Positions 15,916 to 23,082 of a DNA stretch of 38,612 nucleotides are shown here, in pieces. Location of the stretch: positions 1 through 38,612 of the forward strand of contig NZ_JAAVJC010000021.1 of assembly GCF_012033785.1 (NCBI RefSeq), read 5' to 3'. This stretch comes from Streptomyces bohaiensis (lineage in GTDB: Bacteria > Actinomycetota > Actinomycetes > Streptomycetales > Streptomycetaceae). Within the stretch, counting starts at the first letter, position 1. Every line of letters begins with the position of its first letter. The notes below the pieces were generated by a model that saw only the letters and a program-made list of their open reading frames with translations, searched no databases and had not been told where the DNA came from. The position numbers and the translations under genes were made by a program.

Positions 15916-17442
15916 TCAGCTCTCGCGGACCCCGTCGACGCGGCGGGGCAGGCCGAGCGGGTTCTCCTCGCGCAGCTCCGCGGGGAGCAGCGCGGCCGGG
16001 GTGCCCTGGTAAACCACCGGGCGCAGCCAGCGGTCGATGGCGGAGGCGCCGACCGAGGTGAACGGGGTGGTGGTGGCGGGGTAGGGGCCGCCGTGGTGCT
16101 GGGCGGTGGCGACCGCCACGCCGGTGGGCCAGCCGTTGACGAGCAGCCGGCCGGCGAGCGGGGTCAGCGCGGCCAGCAACTGCGCGGCGTGCCCGGCCTC
16201 CTCGGCCGCCTCGTCCGCGCCGATGTGCACGGTGGCGGTGAGGCTGCCGGAGAGGGCGGCGAGGACGGCGGCGATGTCCTCGGTGTCGCGGTAGCGGGCG
16301 ACGACGGTCAGCGGGCCGAAGCACTCCTCCAGCAGCGTCTCGTGCGAGGGGCGTACGAGGTGGCCGGCGGGGACGGAGACGAAGCCGGGCACGACCGTGC
16401 GGCCCTCGCCCGCGCCGGCGGTGACCGGCACGGTGACGTCGGGCAGTTCGGCCCGCTCGCTGACCCCGGCGATGAAGCCGTCGCGGATGCGCTCGTCGAG
16501 GAGGACCCCGCCGGCCGCCTCGCCGAGGGCGGAGGTGAGCGAGGTGACGAGGCGGTCCCCCGCCTCGCCCTCGGGCACGAAGACCAGGCCGGGCTTGACG
16601 CAGAACTGGCCGGTGCCCAGGGTCACGGAGCCGGCGAGGCCGGCGGCGATCTCCTCGGGGCGCTCCCCCGCGGCGGCCTCGGTGACGACCACCGGGTTGA
16701 GGCTGCCGAGCTCGCCGTGGAAGGGCACGGGCACCGGGCGGGCGCAGGCGCGGTCGAAGAGGGCACGGCCGCCGCGGACGGAGCCGGTGAAGCCGGCCGC
16801 CGAGACCAGCGGGTGGTCGATGAGGGCGACGCCGGCGTCGAAGCCGTGGACGGTGCCGAGGACGTCCTCGGGCAGCCCGACGGAGGCGGCGGCGCGGCGG
16901 ATCGCGGCGGCGCAGCGCTCGGAGGTGGCCGGGTGCGCGGGGTGGGCCTTGACCACGACCGGGCAGCCGGCGGCGAGGGCGCTGGCGGTGTCGCCGCCGG
17001 GGACCGAGAAGGCGAGGGGGAAGTTGGAGGCGGCGTAGACGGCCACGACGCCCAGCGGCACGCGGTAGCGGCGCAGGTCGGGGCGGGGCGGGGTCAGCGA
17101 GGGGTCCGCGTGGTCGATGGCGACGCCGAGGTAGCCGCCGTCCTCGACCTCCTGGGCGAAGGCCTCGAACTGGCCTGCCGCCCGAGCGAGTTCACCGGTC
17201 AGCCGGGGCTCGCCGAGGGCGGTCTCCCGGTCGGCGAGCCGAATGATCTCGGCGGAGTCCGCGTTGAGTTCCCGGACCACGGCGCGCAGCAGGGCGACGC
17301 GGGTGGCGCGGTCGGCCAGCGCGGCGCGGGTCTCGTGCGCGGCGCGCACCGCCTTGTCGACCGCGGCGGCGTCCGCCTCGGTGGCGGCCTGTCCGTGGCG
17401 CTCCCCGCTCCTGGGGTCGACGCTCCACACCGGCTCTGTCAT
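15916..17442 (-). CDS. Aldehyde dehydrogenase, alpha-ketoglutarate-semialdehyde dehydrogenase type
   Basis: The 508-residue enzyme has the NAD(P)-dependent aldehyde dehydrogenase core: Asn140 (ASNFPLAF), general base Glu244 (FHGELGSLNPV) and catalytic nucleophile Cys281 (GTGQFCVKPG). The ASNFPLAFSVPGGDTASALAAG and GQFCxKPG segments are characteristic of the bacterial branch annotated as NADP aldehyde dehydrogenase/2,5-dioxovalerate dehydrogenase. That enzyme converts alpha-ketoglutarate semialdehyde to alpha-ketoglutarate, the last step of oxidative pentose, uronate and aldarate pathways. It lies behind galM and the LacI gene on the minus strand, after a hairpin, so it may be read through at a lower level or have its own promoter. 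ATG 17442 follows GAGGAGAG. The class is secure; the exact substrate is inferred. Confidence 0.85.
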   Translation of the reverse strand: MTEPVWSVDPRSGERHGQAATEADAAAVDKAVRAAHETRAALADRATRVALLRAVVRELNADSAEIIRLADRETALGEPRLTGELARAAGQFEAFAQEVEDGGYLGVAIDHADPSLTPPRPDLRRYRVPLGVVAVYAASNFPLAFSVPGGDTASALAAGCPVVVKAHPAHPATSERCAAAIRRAAASVGLPEDVLGTVHGFDAGVALIDHPLVSAAGFTGSVRGGRALFDRACARPVPVPFHGELGSLNPVVVTEAAAGERPEEIAAGLAGSVTLGTGQFCVKPGLVFVPEGEAGDRLVTSLTSALGEAAGGVLLDERIRDGFIAGVSERAELPDVTVPVTAGAGEGRTVVPGFVSVPAGHLVRPSHETLLEECFGPLTVVARYRDTEDIAAVLAALSGSLTATVHIGADEAAEEAGHAAQLLAALTPLAGRLLVNGWPTGVAVATAQHHGGPYPATTTPFTSVGASAIDRWLRPVVYQGTPAALLPAELREENPLGLPRRVDGVRES

Positions 17443-17509
17443 GGGTGCTCTCCTCGTGTTGTGGCGGTCGGCGTCCCGAGCCCGCCGGGGTGCTGCCGTG
17501 GTGCCGGGC

Positions 17510-17549
17510 GGCGGACGCCGCCGGGGTGTCGGCCCGGGCGGCGTCCGCC
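17510..17549 (-). terminator. Hairpin after the LacI gene
   Basis: Perfect 13-bp arms GGCGGACGCCGCC (17510-17522) and GGCGGCGTCCGCC (17537-17549) lie 2 bp beyond the LacI stop. It may terminate the galM-lacI message or attenuate transcription into the aldehyde dehydrogenase gene. Confidence 0.65.
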
Positions 17550-17551
17550 GG

Positions 17552-18532
17552 TCAGCTCGGGGCGGGTCCGGTGGAGTCCCGGACGGTGAGACTGGTCTCC
17601 AGGGTGGCCTGCGCGGCGGTGCGTCCGCCGGCGACGGCCTGGAGCAGCAGGTCCACGGCGGTGCGTCCCGCCGCGGGTGTGGGCATGGCGATGGTGGTGA
17701 GCTTGGGGCGGTTGAGGCGCCCGGTCACGGTGTCGTCGACCCCGACGACGGAGACCTGGCCGGGGACGTCGACGCCCCGTCGGTCCAGCCCCTCGATGAC
17801 GCCGATGGCGACGAGGTCGTTGTAGGCGATGGCGGCGGTGGCGCCGCTGTCGAGGACCTCGGCCGCAGCGGCGACGCCGCCCTGCTCGGTGGGGGTGTTG
17901 GGCCCGGTGACGACGAGTTCGACGCCGAGGCGCTCGGCGGCCGAGGCGGCGGCCCGGCTCATCTGCTCGCTGCTCCAGGAGGCGCGGGGGCCGGGCACCA
18001 GCACGATCCGGCGGTGGCCCAGCCCCGCGAGGTGCTCCACCGCCTCGGAGGTGCCGTGGCCGATGTCCATGAGCACCGCGGACAGGCCCTTGACCCGCCG
18101 GTTGACCACCACGAACGGCAGGTCCATGCCGAGCCGTTCGATCGCCAGGTTGCTGAGGCGGGGTGCGACGAGGACGACGCCGTCCACCTGCTTGGCGAGG
18201 GTCTGGATCAGCTCCTCCTCGGCCTGCGGGTCCTCGTCGGTGTCGGCGACGAAGACGTGGTACTCCCGCTCCCGGGCGTAGGCCTGCGCCGCCTTGATCA
18301 GCGGCGGGAAGAACGGGTTGGCGATGTCGGCGACGATCAGCCCGAGGTTGTGCGTGCGCCCGGTGGTCAGGGCGCTGGCCGCCCGGTTCGGGCGGTAGTC
18401 CAGCCGCTGCGCGGCGGCCAGGACCCGCTCCCGGGTGGCGCTGTTGACGAGGTGGGGGGAGGAGAAGGTGCGCGACACGGTGGAGACGTGGACGCCGGCG
18501 GCCTTGGCCACGTCGCGGATGGTCACCGCCAT
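17552..18532 (-). CDS. LacI-family transcriptional regulator
   Basis: The 326-residue protein has an N-terminal LacI helix-turn-helix (VTIRDVAKAAGVHVSTVSRTF, in two halves around residues 3-23), the hinge helix RPNRAASALTTG, and a periplasmic-binding-protein-like effector domain (VADIANPFFPPLIKAAQ; VVGVDDTVTGRL). It overlaps the end of galM by 10 bp and is therefore co-transcribed with it. Two GCAANCGNTTGC operators, the kind bound by this family, lie in the promoter region that galM shares with the divergent catabolic operon. The regulator thus probably represses both sides and itself until a sugar ligand binds. The effector is unknown but is likely the transported sugar or an early intermediate. 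Confidence 0.93.
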   Translation of the reverse strand: MAVTIRDVAKAAGVHVSTVSRTFSSPHLVNSATRERVLAAAQRLDYRPNRAASALTTGRTHNLGLIVADIANPFFPPLIKAAQAYAREREYHVFVADTDEDPQAEEELIQTLAKQVDGVVLVAPRLSNLAIERLGMDLPFVVVNRRVKGLSAVLMDIGHGTSEAVEHLAGLGHRRIVLVPGPRASWSSEQMSRAAASAAERLGVELVVTGPNTPTEQGGVAAAAEVLDSGATAAIAYNDLVAIGVIEGLDRRGVDVPGQVSVVGVDDTVTGRLNRPKLTTIAMPTPAAGRTAVDLLLQAVAGGRTAAQATLETSLTVRDSTGPAPS

Positions 18533-19620
18533 TCCGTGTCCTCTCCCTGGGCCTGCCGGACGCCCTCGGCCCGCTCGTCGGCGGGCGCCTGTGCGGTGAA
18601 GCGGTAGACGGTGGTGGAACGGTACTCCTGGCCCGGACGCAGCACGGTCGGGGGGAACTCGGGCCGGTTGGGCGAGTCGGGGAAGTGCTGCGTCTCCAGG
18701 CAGAGTCCGCTGCCGGGACCCCAGACGTGGTCCGCGAGTTTGTTCCCGGAGTAGAACTGCACGCCGGGCTCGGTGGTGAGGACCTCCATGACGCGGCCGG
18801 ACCGCGGGCCGCGGAGCCGTCCCACGGGGCGGAGTTCACCGGCGGGTGAGCTGAAGACCATGCAGTGGTCGTACCCGCCGGCGGACGCCACCTGCGGGTG
18901 GTCGTCGCGGATGCGGGCGCCGACGGCGCGGGGGGTGGTGAAGTCGAACGGGGTGCCGGCGGTGGGCGCCAGCTCGCCGGTGGGGATCTGCCCCTCGTCG
19001 ACGGGCAGGAAGTGCGCCGCGTCCAGGGTCAGTTCGTGGTCCAGGACGTCGGGGCCGCCGTCGAGGTTGAAGTAGCTGTGGTTGGTCAGGTTGACGTGCG
19101 TGGGCGCCTCGGTGACGGCGTGGTAGTCGATGCGCACCTCGGACCCCTCGGGTCCGCCGCTGAGCGTGTAGGTGACGCGTGCCGTGAGCCGGCCCGGGTA
19201 CCCCTCCTCGCCGTCCTCGCTGACCCGGGTCAGCGTGAGGGCCGCGGGGCCCGCCGACTCCACCGTCCAGACGCGGTTGCTGAACCCGCCGGGCCCGCCG
19301 TGCAGGCTGGCGTCGCCGTTGTTGCGCGGCAGGTGGTGCTCGCGGCCGTCCAGGGTGAAGGACCCGCCGGCTATGCGGTTGCCGTAGCGGCCCACGACGG
19401 CACCGAAGTACCGACTGCGCGTGAGGTAGTCCTCCATGGTGTCCAGACCGATCACCACGTTGCCGAACGTGCCGCCCAAGTCGGGTACTTCCAGGGACTG
19501 GAGCACACATCCGTAGGTCAGCACGCGGGCCCGGACACCCGGGGCAGCGAGCGTGTGGCAGTGGACCGCGTTACCGCCGCTGTCCACGCCGAAAGCTTCT
19601 CTCACGCCGTCGTCAGTCAC
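18523..19620 (-). CDS. galM: Aldose 1-epimerase (mutarotase)
   Basis: The 365-residue enzyme interconverts alpha and beta anomers of a free aldose in the cytoplasm. Family landmarks are GRYGNRIAGGSFTLDG, the SLHGG histidine, the catalytic His in LTNHSYFNLDGG, and the C-terminal PGVQFYSGN and CLETQHFPDSPN, which carries the catalytic glutamate. The start is GTG at 19620: a TAGGGT -10 ends 7 nt before it, so the message is probably leaderless and no ribosome site is expected or seen. It leads the minus-strand unit galM-lacI(-aldehyde dehydrogenase). An LacI operator lies inside its promoter spacer. A mutarotase next to an ABC sugar importer suggests that the catabolised sugar is imported as a free aldose. 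Confidence 0.92.
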   Translation of the reverse strand: MTDDGVREAFGVDSGGNAVHCHTLAAPGVRARVLTYGCVLQSLEVPDLGGTFGNVVIGLDTMEDYLTRSRYFGAVVGRYGNRIAGGSFTLDGREHHLPRNNGDASLHGGPGGFSNRVWTVESAGPAALTLTRVSEDGEEGYPGRLTARVTYTLSGGPEGSEVRIDYHAVTEAPTHVNLTNHSYFNLDGGPDVLDHELTLDAAHFLPVDEGQIPTGELAPTAGTPFDFTTPRAVGARIRDDHPQVASAGGYDHCMVFSSPAGELRPVGRLRGPRSGRVMEVLTTEPGVQFYSGNKLADHVWGPGSGLCLETQHFPDSPNRPEFPPTVLRPGQEYRSTTVYRFTAQAPADERAEGVRQAQGEDTEWR

Positions 19621-19627
19621 GGCTCAC

Positions 19628-19655
19628 ACCCTAGACCGCAATCGGTTGCAGTCAA
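19628..19655 (-). promoter_or_regulatory. galM promoter (leaderless)
   Basis: On the minus strand TTGACT (19655-19650) and TAGGGT (19633-19628) are separated by 16 bp. Initiation about 7 nt after the -10 falls on the GTG start at 19620. The spacer contains LacI operator 1. Confidence 0.6.
19638..19649. promoter_or_regulatory. LacI-type operator 1
   Basis: GCAATCGGTTGC has the GCAA-N4-TTGC form with central CG typical of actinobacterial LacI-family sites. It occupies the spacer of the galM promoter, so binding would block RNA polymerase directly. Confidence 0.7.
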
Positions 19656-19670
19656 TAGCTGCACGAAGTC

Positions 19671-19699
19671 TTGACGCGGGCCGATTTCCGAGCGAGAGT
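19671..19699 (+). promoter_or_regulatory. Promoter of the divergent catabolic operon
   Basis: TTGACG (19671-19676) is a good -35; the hexamer 17 bp downstream, GAGAGT (19694-19699), is a weak -10. Operator 2 begins 4 bp after it. A weak core promoter with strong -35 would fit a regulated operon. Confidence 0.45.
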
Positions 19700-19702
19700 T
19701 CC

Positions 19703-19714
19703 GCAACCGCTTGC
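19703..19714. promoter_or_regulatory. LacI-type operator 2
   Basis: GCAACCGCTTGC has the same GCAA-N4-TTGC form as operator 1. Centre-to-centre distance between the two is 65 bp, about six helical turns, which would allow cooperative or looped binding. It overlaps the predicted start site of the plus-strand operon. Confidence 0.7.
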
Positions 19715-19737
19715 CGTCGAGGGGAGAAGCAGTTCCG

Positions 19738-20664
19738 ATGAAGGTACTTGTCACCGGTAGTGCCGGGCGATTCGGCCGCAGTGTCGTGGCCGGTCTGGCC
19801 GCCGCGGGACACGAGGTGGTCGGGGTGGATCTGCGCCCCGGCGACGCGGGCCCCTGCGCCGCGGTCCAGTCGGCGGACGTGTCCGACGTGGGCGAGGCGT
19901 TCCAGGTCGTGGCCCGCCACCGCCCGCAGGCGGTGGTGCACCTCGCCGCCATCGCCGCCCCCTTCAGCCACAGCGGTGGACTCACCTACCGGGTCAACAC
20001 CCAGGCGGCCTTCGGCATCTGCGAGGCCGCGGTGCAGCTCGGGGTGGAGCGCGTGATCATCGCCTCCAGCCCGACCGTCATCGGCTACGGGGCCCCCGGC
20101 GGCTGGACGCCGGACTACCTGCCGCTGGACGAGGACCACCCCGTGCGCCCGTGGAACGCCTACAGCCTCTCCAAGGCCGCGGCCGAGCAGGCGATGCGCT
20201 CCTTCACCCTGGCCGCGGCGGGGTCGGTCCGCTTCGCGGCCGTCCGCCCCTGCTTCGTGGTCGCCCCGGAGGAGTGGACGGGCGCCAGCACCCAGACCGG
20301 GCACACCATCGCCGAGCGGCTGGACTCGCCGGAGATCTCCGGTCAGGCGCTCTTCAACTACCTCGACGCCCGCGACGGCGCCGAGATGGTGGAGCAGCTG
20401 CTGCGGGCGATGCCGGAGATCCCCAACGGCGAGGTCTTCTTCGCCGGTGCCCCCGACGCCCTCTCCCGGGAGCCGGTCGCGGACCTGCTCCCGCGCTTCC
20501 ACCCGGGCACCGCGAAATTCGCGGAGTCCGTCTCCGGGACCGACCCGGTCTTCTCCACCGCCAAGGCGGAGCGGCTCATCGGCTGGCGCCCCAAGCGCAG
20601 CTGGCGGACCGAGCTGCCCGAGCACCACGCGATCCGCACCGACGACGAGGTCCCCAGCACATGA
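19738..20664 (+). CDS. NAD-dependent epimerase/dehydratase family protein, uronate-dehydrogenase-like
   Basis: The 308-residue extended short-chain dehydrogenase has the NAD motif TGSAGRFG at residues 6-13, an acidic Asp31 after the second strand that favours NAD over NADP, a serine at ~110 (ASSPTVIG) and the catalytic pair Tyr142/Lys146 (YSLSK). It is shorter than typical sugar-nucleotide epimerases and starts like uronate dehydrogenases, which oxidise the anomeric carbon of hexuronates. Position as first gene of a sugar operon next to a mutarotase and an aldehyde dehydrogenase suggests oxidation of an aldose or uronate to a lactone. A UDP-sugar epimerase role is less likely but not excluded. 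ATG 19738 follows GAGGGGAG. Confidence 0.82.
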   Translation: MKVLVTGSAGRFGRSVVAGLAAAGHEVVGVDLRPGDAGPCAAVQSADVSDVGEAFQVVARHRPQAVVHLAAIAAPFSHSGGLTYRVNTQAAFGICEAAVQLGVERVIIASSPTVIGYGAPGGWTPDYLPLDEDHPVRPWNAYSLSKAAAEQAMRSFTLAAAGSVRFAAVRPCFVVAPEEWTGASTQTGHTIAERLDSPEISGQALFNYLDARDGAEMVEQLLRAMPEIPNGEVFFAGAPDALSREPVADLLPRFHPGTAKFAESVSGTDPVFSTAKAERLIGWRPKRSWRTELPEHHAIRTDDEVPST

Positions 20665-20783
20665 ACCACACAGGGCCCTGGGGAGGGTCACGGCGGCGCG
20701 GTCCCCGCGCCGCCGCCACCTCCGCCCCCTCGATCCCGGCCCGCGCCGGGATCGCCCCGGCCGCCGTGACGGAGGCGTCATGA
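20661..20783 (+). CDS. Possible 40-residue coupling ORF between operon genes 1 and 2
   Basis: An ATG overlaps the stop of the epimerase gene (ATGA, 20661-20664) and the frame ends at a TGA overlapping the start of the next gene (ATGA, 20780-20783). It thus fills the gap exactly, with GAGG 10 nt before its start. The translated product starts MNHTGPWGG and is Arg/Ala/Pro-rich with no recognisable domain. Its interest is regulatory: ribosomes translating it would melt the hairpins that lie within it and would arrive at the start of the racemase-family gene. It may be a chance open frame, because GC-rich sequence has few stops. Confidence 0.35.
   Translation: MNHTGPWGGSRRRGPRAAATSAPSIPARAGIAPAAVTEAS
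20687..20770 (+). other. Intercistronic RNA element with alternative hairpins
   Basis: Three perfect helices are possible. P1 pairs 20687-20697 with 20760-20770 (11 bp); P2 pairs GGCGGCGCGG (20692-20701) with CCGCGCCGCC (20705-20714); P3 pairs CGATCCCGGC (20731-20740) with GCCGGGATCG (20745-20754). P1 and P2 share bases 20692-20697 and cannot coexist. The 3' arm of P1 abuts the GGAGG ribosome site (20771) of the next gene. This looks like a structural switch or a message-processing element; function is inferred. Confidence 0.5.
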
Positions 20784-21913
20784 CCGCCCCCGCCGAAGCG
20801 ACTGCGGCCACCGACGCCGGGAAGCTCCCCGTCGTCACCGGACTGCGCGCCGGCATCAGCAGCGCCGCGCTGAGCCGCCCCTGGGGGGCGGACGTGCCCG
20901 CCAACCACGTGGTGGTCTGCGAGGTCTCCCTCTCGGACGGCCGCACCGGCACCGGCTTCGGCTGGACCCCGCAGATCGGCGCCGCCGCCGTGCTGGCGCT
21001 GCTCACCACCGACGTCCGTGACGCCGTGGTCGGGCTGCCCGCCCACCCGGAGACCGTCTGGGACACGGCGTGGAAGCACCTCCACGAGGCGGGCGCCGGC
21101 GGCGTCACCACCCTCGCGCTCTCCGCGGTCGACATCGCGCTGTGGGACCTGCGGTCCCGGGCGGCCGGTCTCTCCCTCGCCGACACCCTCGGCCGCCGCC
21201 GCGAGACCGTCCCGGTCTACGGCAGCGGCGTCAACCTGCACTACCCGCTCGAGGAGCTGGTCGCCCAGGCGCAGCGGTGGGCGGACCGCGGGCTGAAGGC
21301 CGTCAAGATCAAGGTCGGCAGCCCCGACGTCGCGGTAGACGTCGAGCGGGTGACGGCGGTACGGGAGACCATCGGCCCCGACGCCCTGCTGATGGTCGAC
21401 GCCAACCAGCGGTGGGACCTGCCCCGCGCCAAGCGGGCGCTGACCGCCCTCGAACCGCTGGACCTGCACTGGATCGAGGAGCCGCTGCCGGCCGACGACG
21501 TGCAGGCGCACGTCCGGCTGCGGGGCGACACCGGGGTGCCGGTCGCGATCGGGGAGAACGTGCGCACCGTGCAGGGCTTCCGCGACCTGCTGGTCGCCGG
21601 CGCCTGCGACGTGGTGCAGCCCAACATCACCCGGGTCGGGGGCATCACCCCCTTCCTGCGCATCGCGGAGCTGGCCCGGGCCTTCTCCGTCCCCCTCTAC
21701 CCGCACCTGCTGCCGGACCTGTCGGCGCAGCTGGCGTGCGCCCTGCCGCTGCCGGCCATGGTCGAGGACATCGAGGACGCCTCGTTCGCGGCACTGGGAC
21801 TGCTGCGCGAGCCGTACCCGATGCGGATCGAGGGCGGGTCCGCGCACCTGACCGGCGCGGCCGGTCACGGAATGCACTTCGCCGACGCACCGTGGGAGTC
21901 CGCGACGCCATGA
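20780..21913 (+). CDS. Mandelate racemase/muconate lactonizing enzyme family protein with a D-to-N change
   Basis: The 377-residue enolase-superfamily enzyme reproduces the spacing of mandelate racemase exactly. The K-x-K pair is Lys176/Lys178, the metal ligands are Asp207, Glu233 and Glu259, and the dyad histidine is His309 with Glu329 beyond. At the position of the dyad aspartate (D270 in mandelate racemase) it has Asn282 (VVQPNITRVGG). Relatives dehydrate or cycloisomerise sugar acids and their lactones. In this operon an aldonate/aldarate dehydratase or lactone cycloisomerase role is likely, but the missing Asp means that His309 cannot be tuned as in classical dyad enzymes. ATG 20780 has GGAGG just upstream; open frame further 5' is not homologous. 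It overlaps the next gene by 4 bp. Confidence 0.88.
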   Translation: MTAPAEATAATDAGKLPVVTGLRAGISSAALSRPWGADVPANHVVVCEVSLSDGRTGTGFGWTPQIGAAAVLALLTTDVRDAVVGLPAHPETVWDTAWKHLHEAGAGGVTTLALSAVDIALWDLRSRAAGLSLADTLGRRRETVPVYGSGVNLHYPLEELVAQAQRWADRGLKAVKIKVGSPDVAVDVERVTAVRETIGPDALLMVDANQRWDLPRAKRALTALEPLDLHWIEEPLPADDVQAHVRLRGDTGVPVAIGENVRTVQGFRDLLVAGACDVVQPNITRVGGITPFLRIAELARAFSVPLYPHLLPDLSAQLACALPLPAMVEDIEDASFAALGLLREPYPMRIEGGSAHLTGAAGHGMHFADAPWESATP

Positions 21914-23082
21914 CCACCACCCAAGAGCCGCAGCGCATCGTCCTCGCGGGCGTGCACGGATACGGGCGCAACTACCTGCCCGTGCTCCGTGAGCTGACCG
22001 CGGAGGGCGTCGCCACCCTGGTGGGGGTCTGCGACCTCCGCCCGGTGCCCGCCGACATGCTGGCGGGCCTCGGGGACCCGGTCCACGGGTCCGACCTCGG
22101 CGCGCTGGTGCGCGAGACCGGCGCGGACGTCGCCGTCATCGCCACCCCGCTGCACACCCACACCACCCTGGGGCTGGCCGCCATGGAGGCCGGCGCCCAC
22201 CTGCAACTGGAGAAGCCACCGGCCGTCTCGCTGGCGGAGTTCGACGCGCTGCGCGAGGCCGCCGACCGGCTGGGCCGGGTCTGCCAGGTCGGGTTCCAGT
22301 CCCTGGGGTCGGGCGCCCCGGAGCGGGTCCGCTCCCTGGTGCGCGACGGGGCGATCGGTACCGTCCGCGGTATCGGCGCCCACGCCGCCTGGTCCCGGGA
22401 CACCGCGTACTACCAGCGTGCGCCCTGGGCCGGCCGCCGGCGCCTGGACGGCGTCGACGTCGTCGACGGCGCCCTCACCAACCCGCTGGCCCACGCGGTC
22501 GCGACCGTGCTGGCGCTGGACGGCGGATCGGTGAAGTCGGTCGAGACCGAGCTCTACCGGGCCTTCGACAACGAGACCGACGACACCTCGTGCGTGCGGG
22601 TCCGCACCTCCGGCGGGCTGGCCCAGGGCCGGCCGCTGGTGGTCGCCGCGACGCTGGCGGCGGCGGAGCAGCAGCCCCCCGTCGTCACCGTCCACGGCGA
22701 CGGCGGGAGCATCTCCTACTGGTACACCGAGGACCGGGTCCGCCTGACGCGGCCGGGCTCGGAACCGGAGGAGACCACGCACGGACGCACCGTGCTGCTC
22801 CGCGACCTCCTCTCCCACCTGGCCGCCGCGCGAGACGGCGCGGCCGAACCGGCCCCCCTGCTGGTCCCGCTGGCCTCCACCGAGGGGTTCATGCGGGTAC
22901 TGGAGTCGGTGCGCACCGCGCCCGACCCCCGGCAGCTGCCGGCCGAGGACCTGCCGGGTGAAGGGGGTGCCCGTCGCCGGGTGATCCCCGGGATCACCGA
23001 CGTGGTGACGGAGGCCGCCGACCAGCTCGCTCTCTACTCCGAACTACCGCGGTTCGCCGCACTGGCCGGGAGGGCCGCATGA
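21910..23082 (+). CDS. Gfo/Idh/MocA family oxidoreductase (first of two)
   Basis: The 390-residue protein has an N-terminal Rossmann domain beginning IVLAGVHGYGRNYLPVL, with the classical EKP motif at residues 101-103 (LQLEKPPAVSLAEF) and a mixed alpha/beta C-terminal domain. The His in NPLAHAVATVL is a probable active-site residue. The family oxidises or reduces sugars, inositols and their derivatives with NAD(P). It may oxidise the transported sugar or an intermediate. It is translationally coupled at both ends (ATGA with the racemase-family gene, ATGA with the first permease). It shares little beyond the family core with the second Gfo/Idh/MocA gene of the operon, so the two likely act on different carbons or intermediates. 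Confidence 0.88.
   Translation: MTTTQEPQRIVLAGVHGYGRNYLPVLRELTAEGVATLVGVCDLRPVPADMLAGLGDPVHGSDLGALVRETGADVAVIATPLHTHTTLGLAAMEAGAHLQLEKPPAVSLAEFDALREAADRLGRVCQVGFQSLGSGAPERVRSLVRDGAIGTVRGIGAHAAWSRDTAYYQRAPWAGRRRLDGVDVVDGALTNPLAHAVATVLALDGGSVKSVETELYRAFDNETDDTSCVRVRTSGGLAQGRPLVVAATLAAAEQQPPVVTVHGDGGSISYWYTEDRVRLTRPGSEPEETTHGRTVLLRDLLSHLAAARDGAAEPAPLLVPLASTEGFMRVLESVRTAPDPRQLPAEDLPGEGGARRRVIPGITDVVTEAADQLALYSELPRFAALAGRAA

Noticed and set aside
20447..20779. Upstream extension of the racemase-family gene
   Set aside because: It overlaps the epimerase gene in another frame and the domain starts after 20780, where GGAGG provides a ribosome site.
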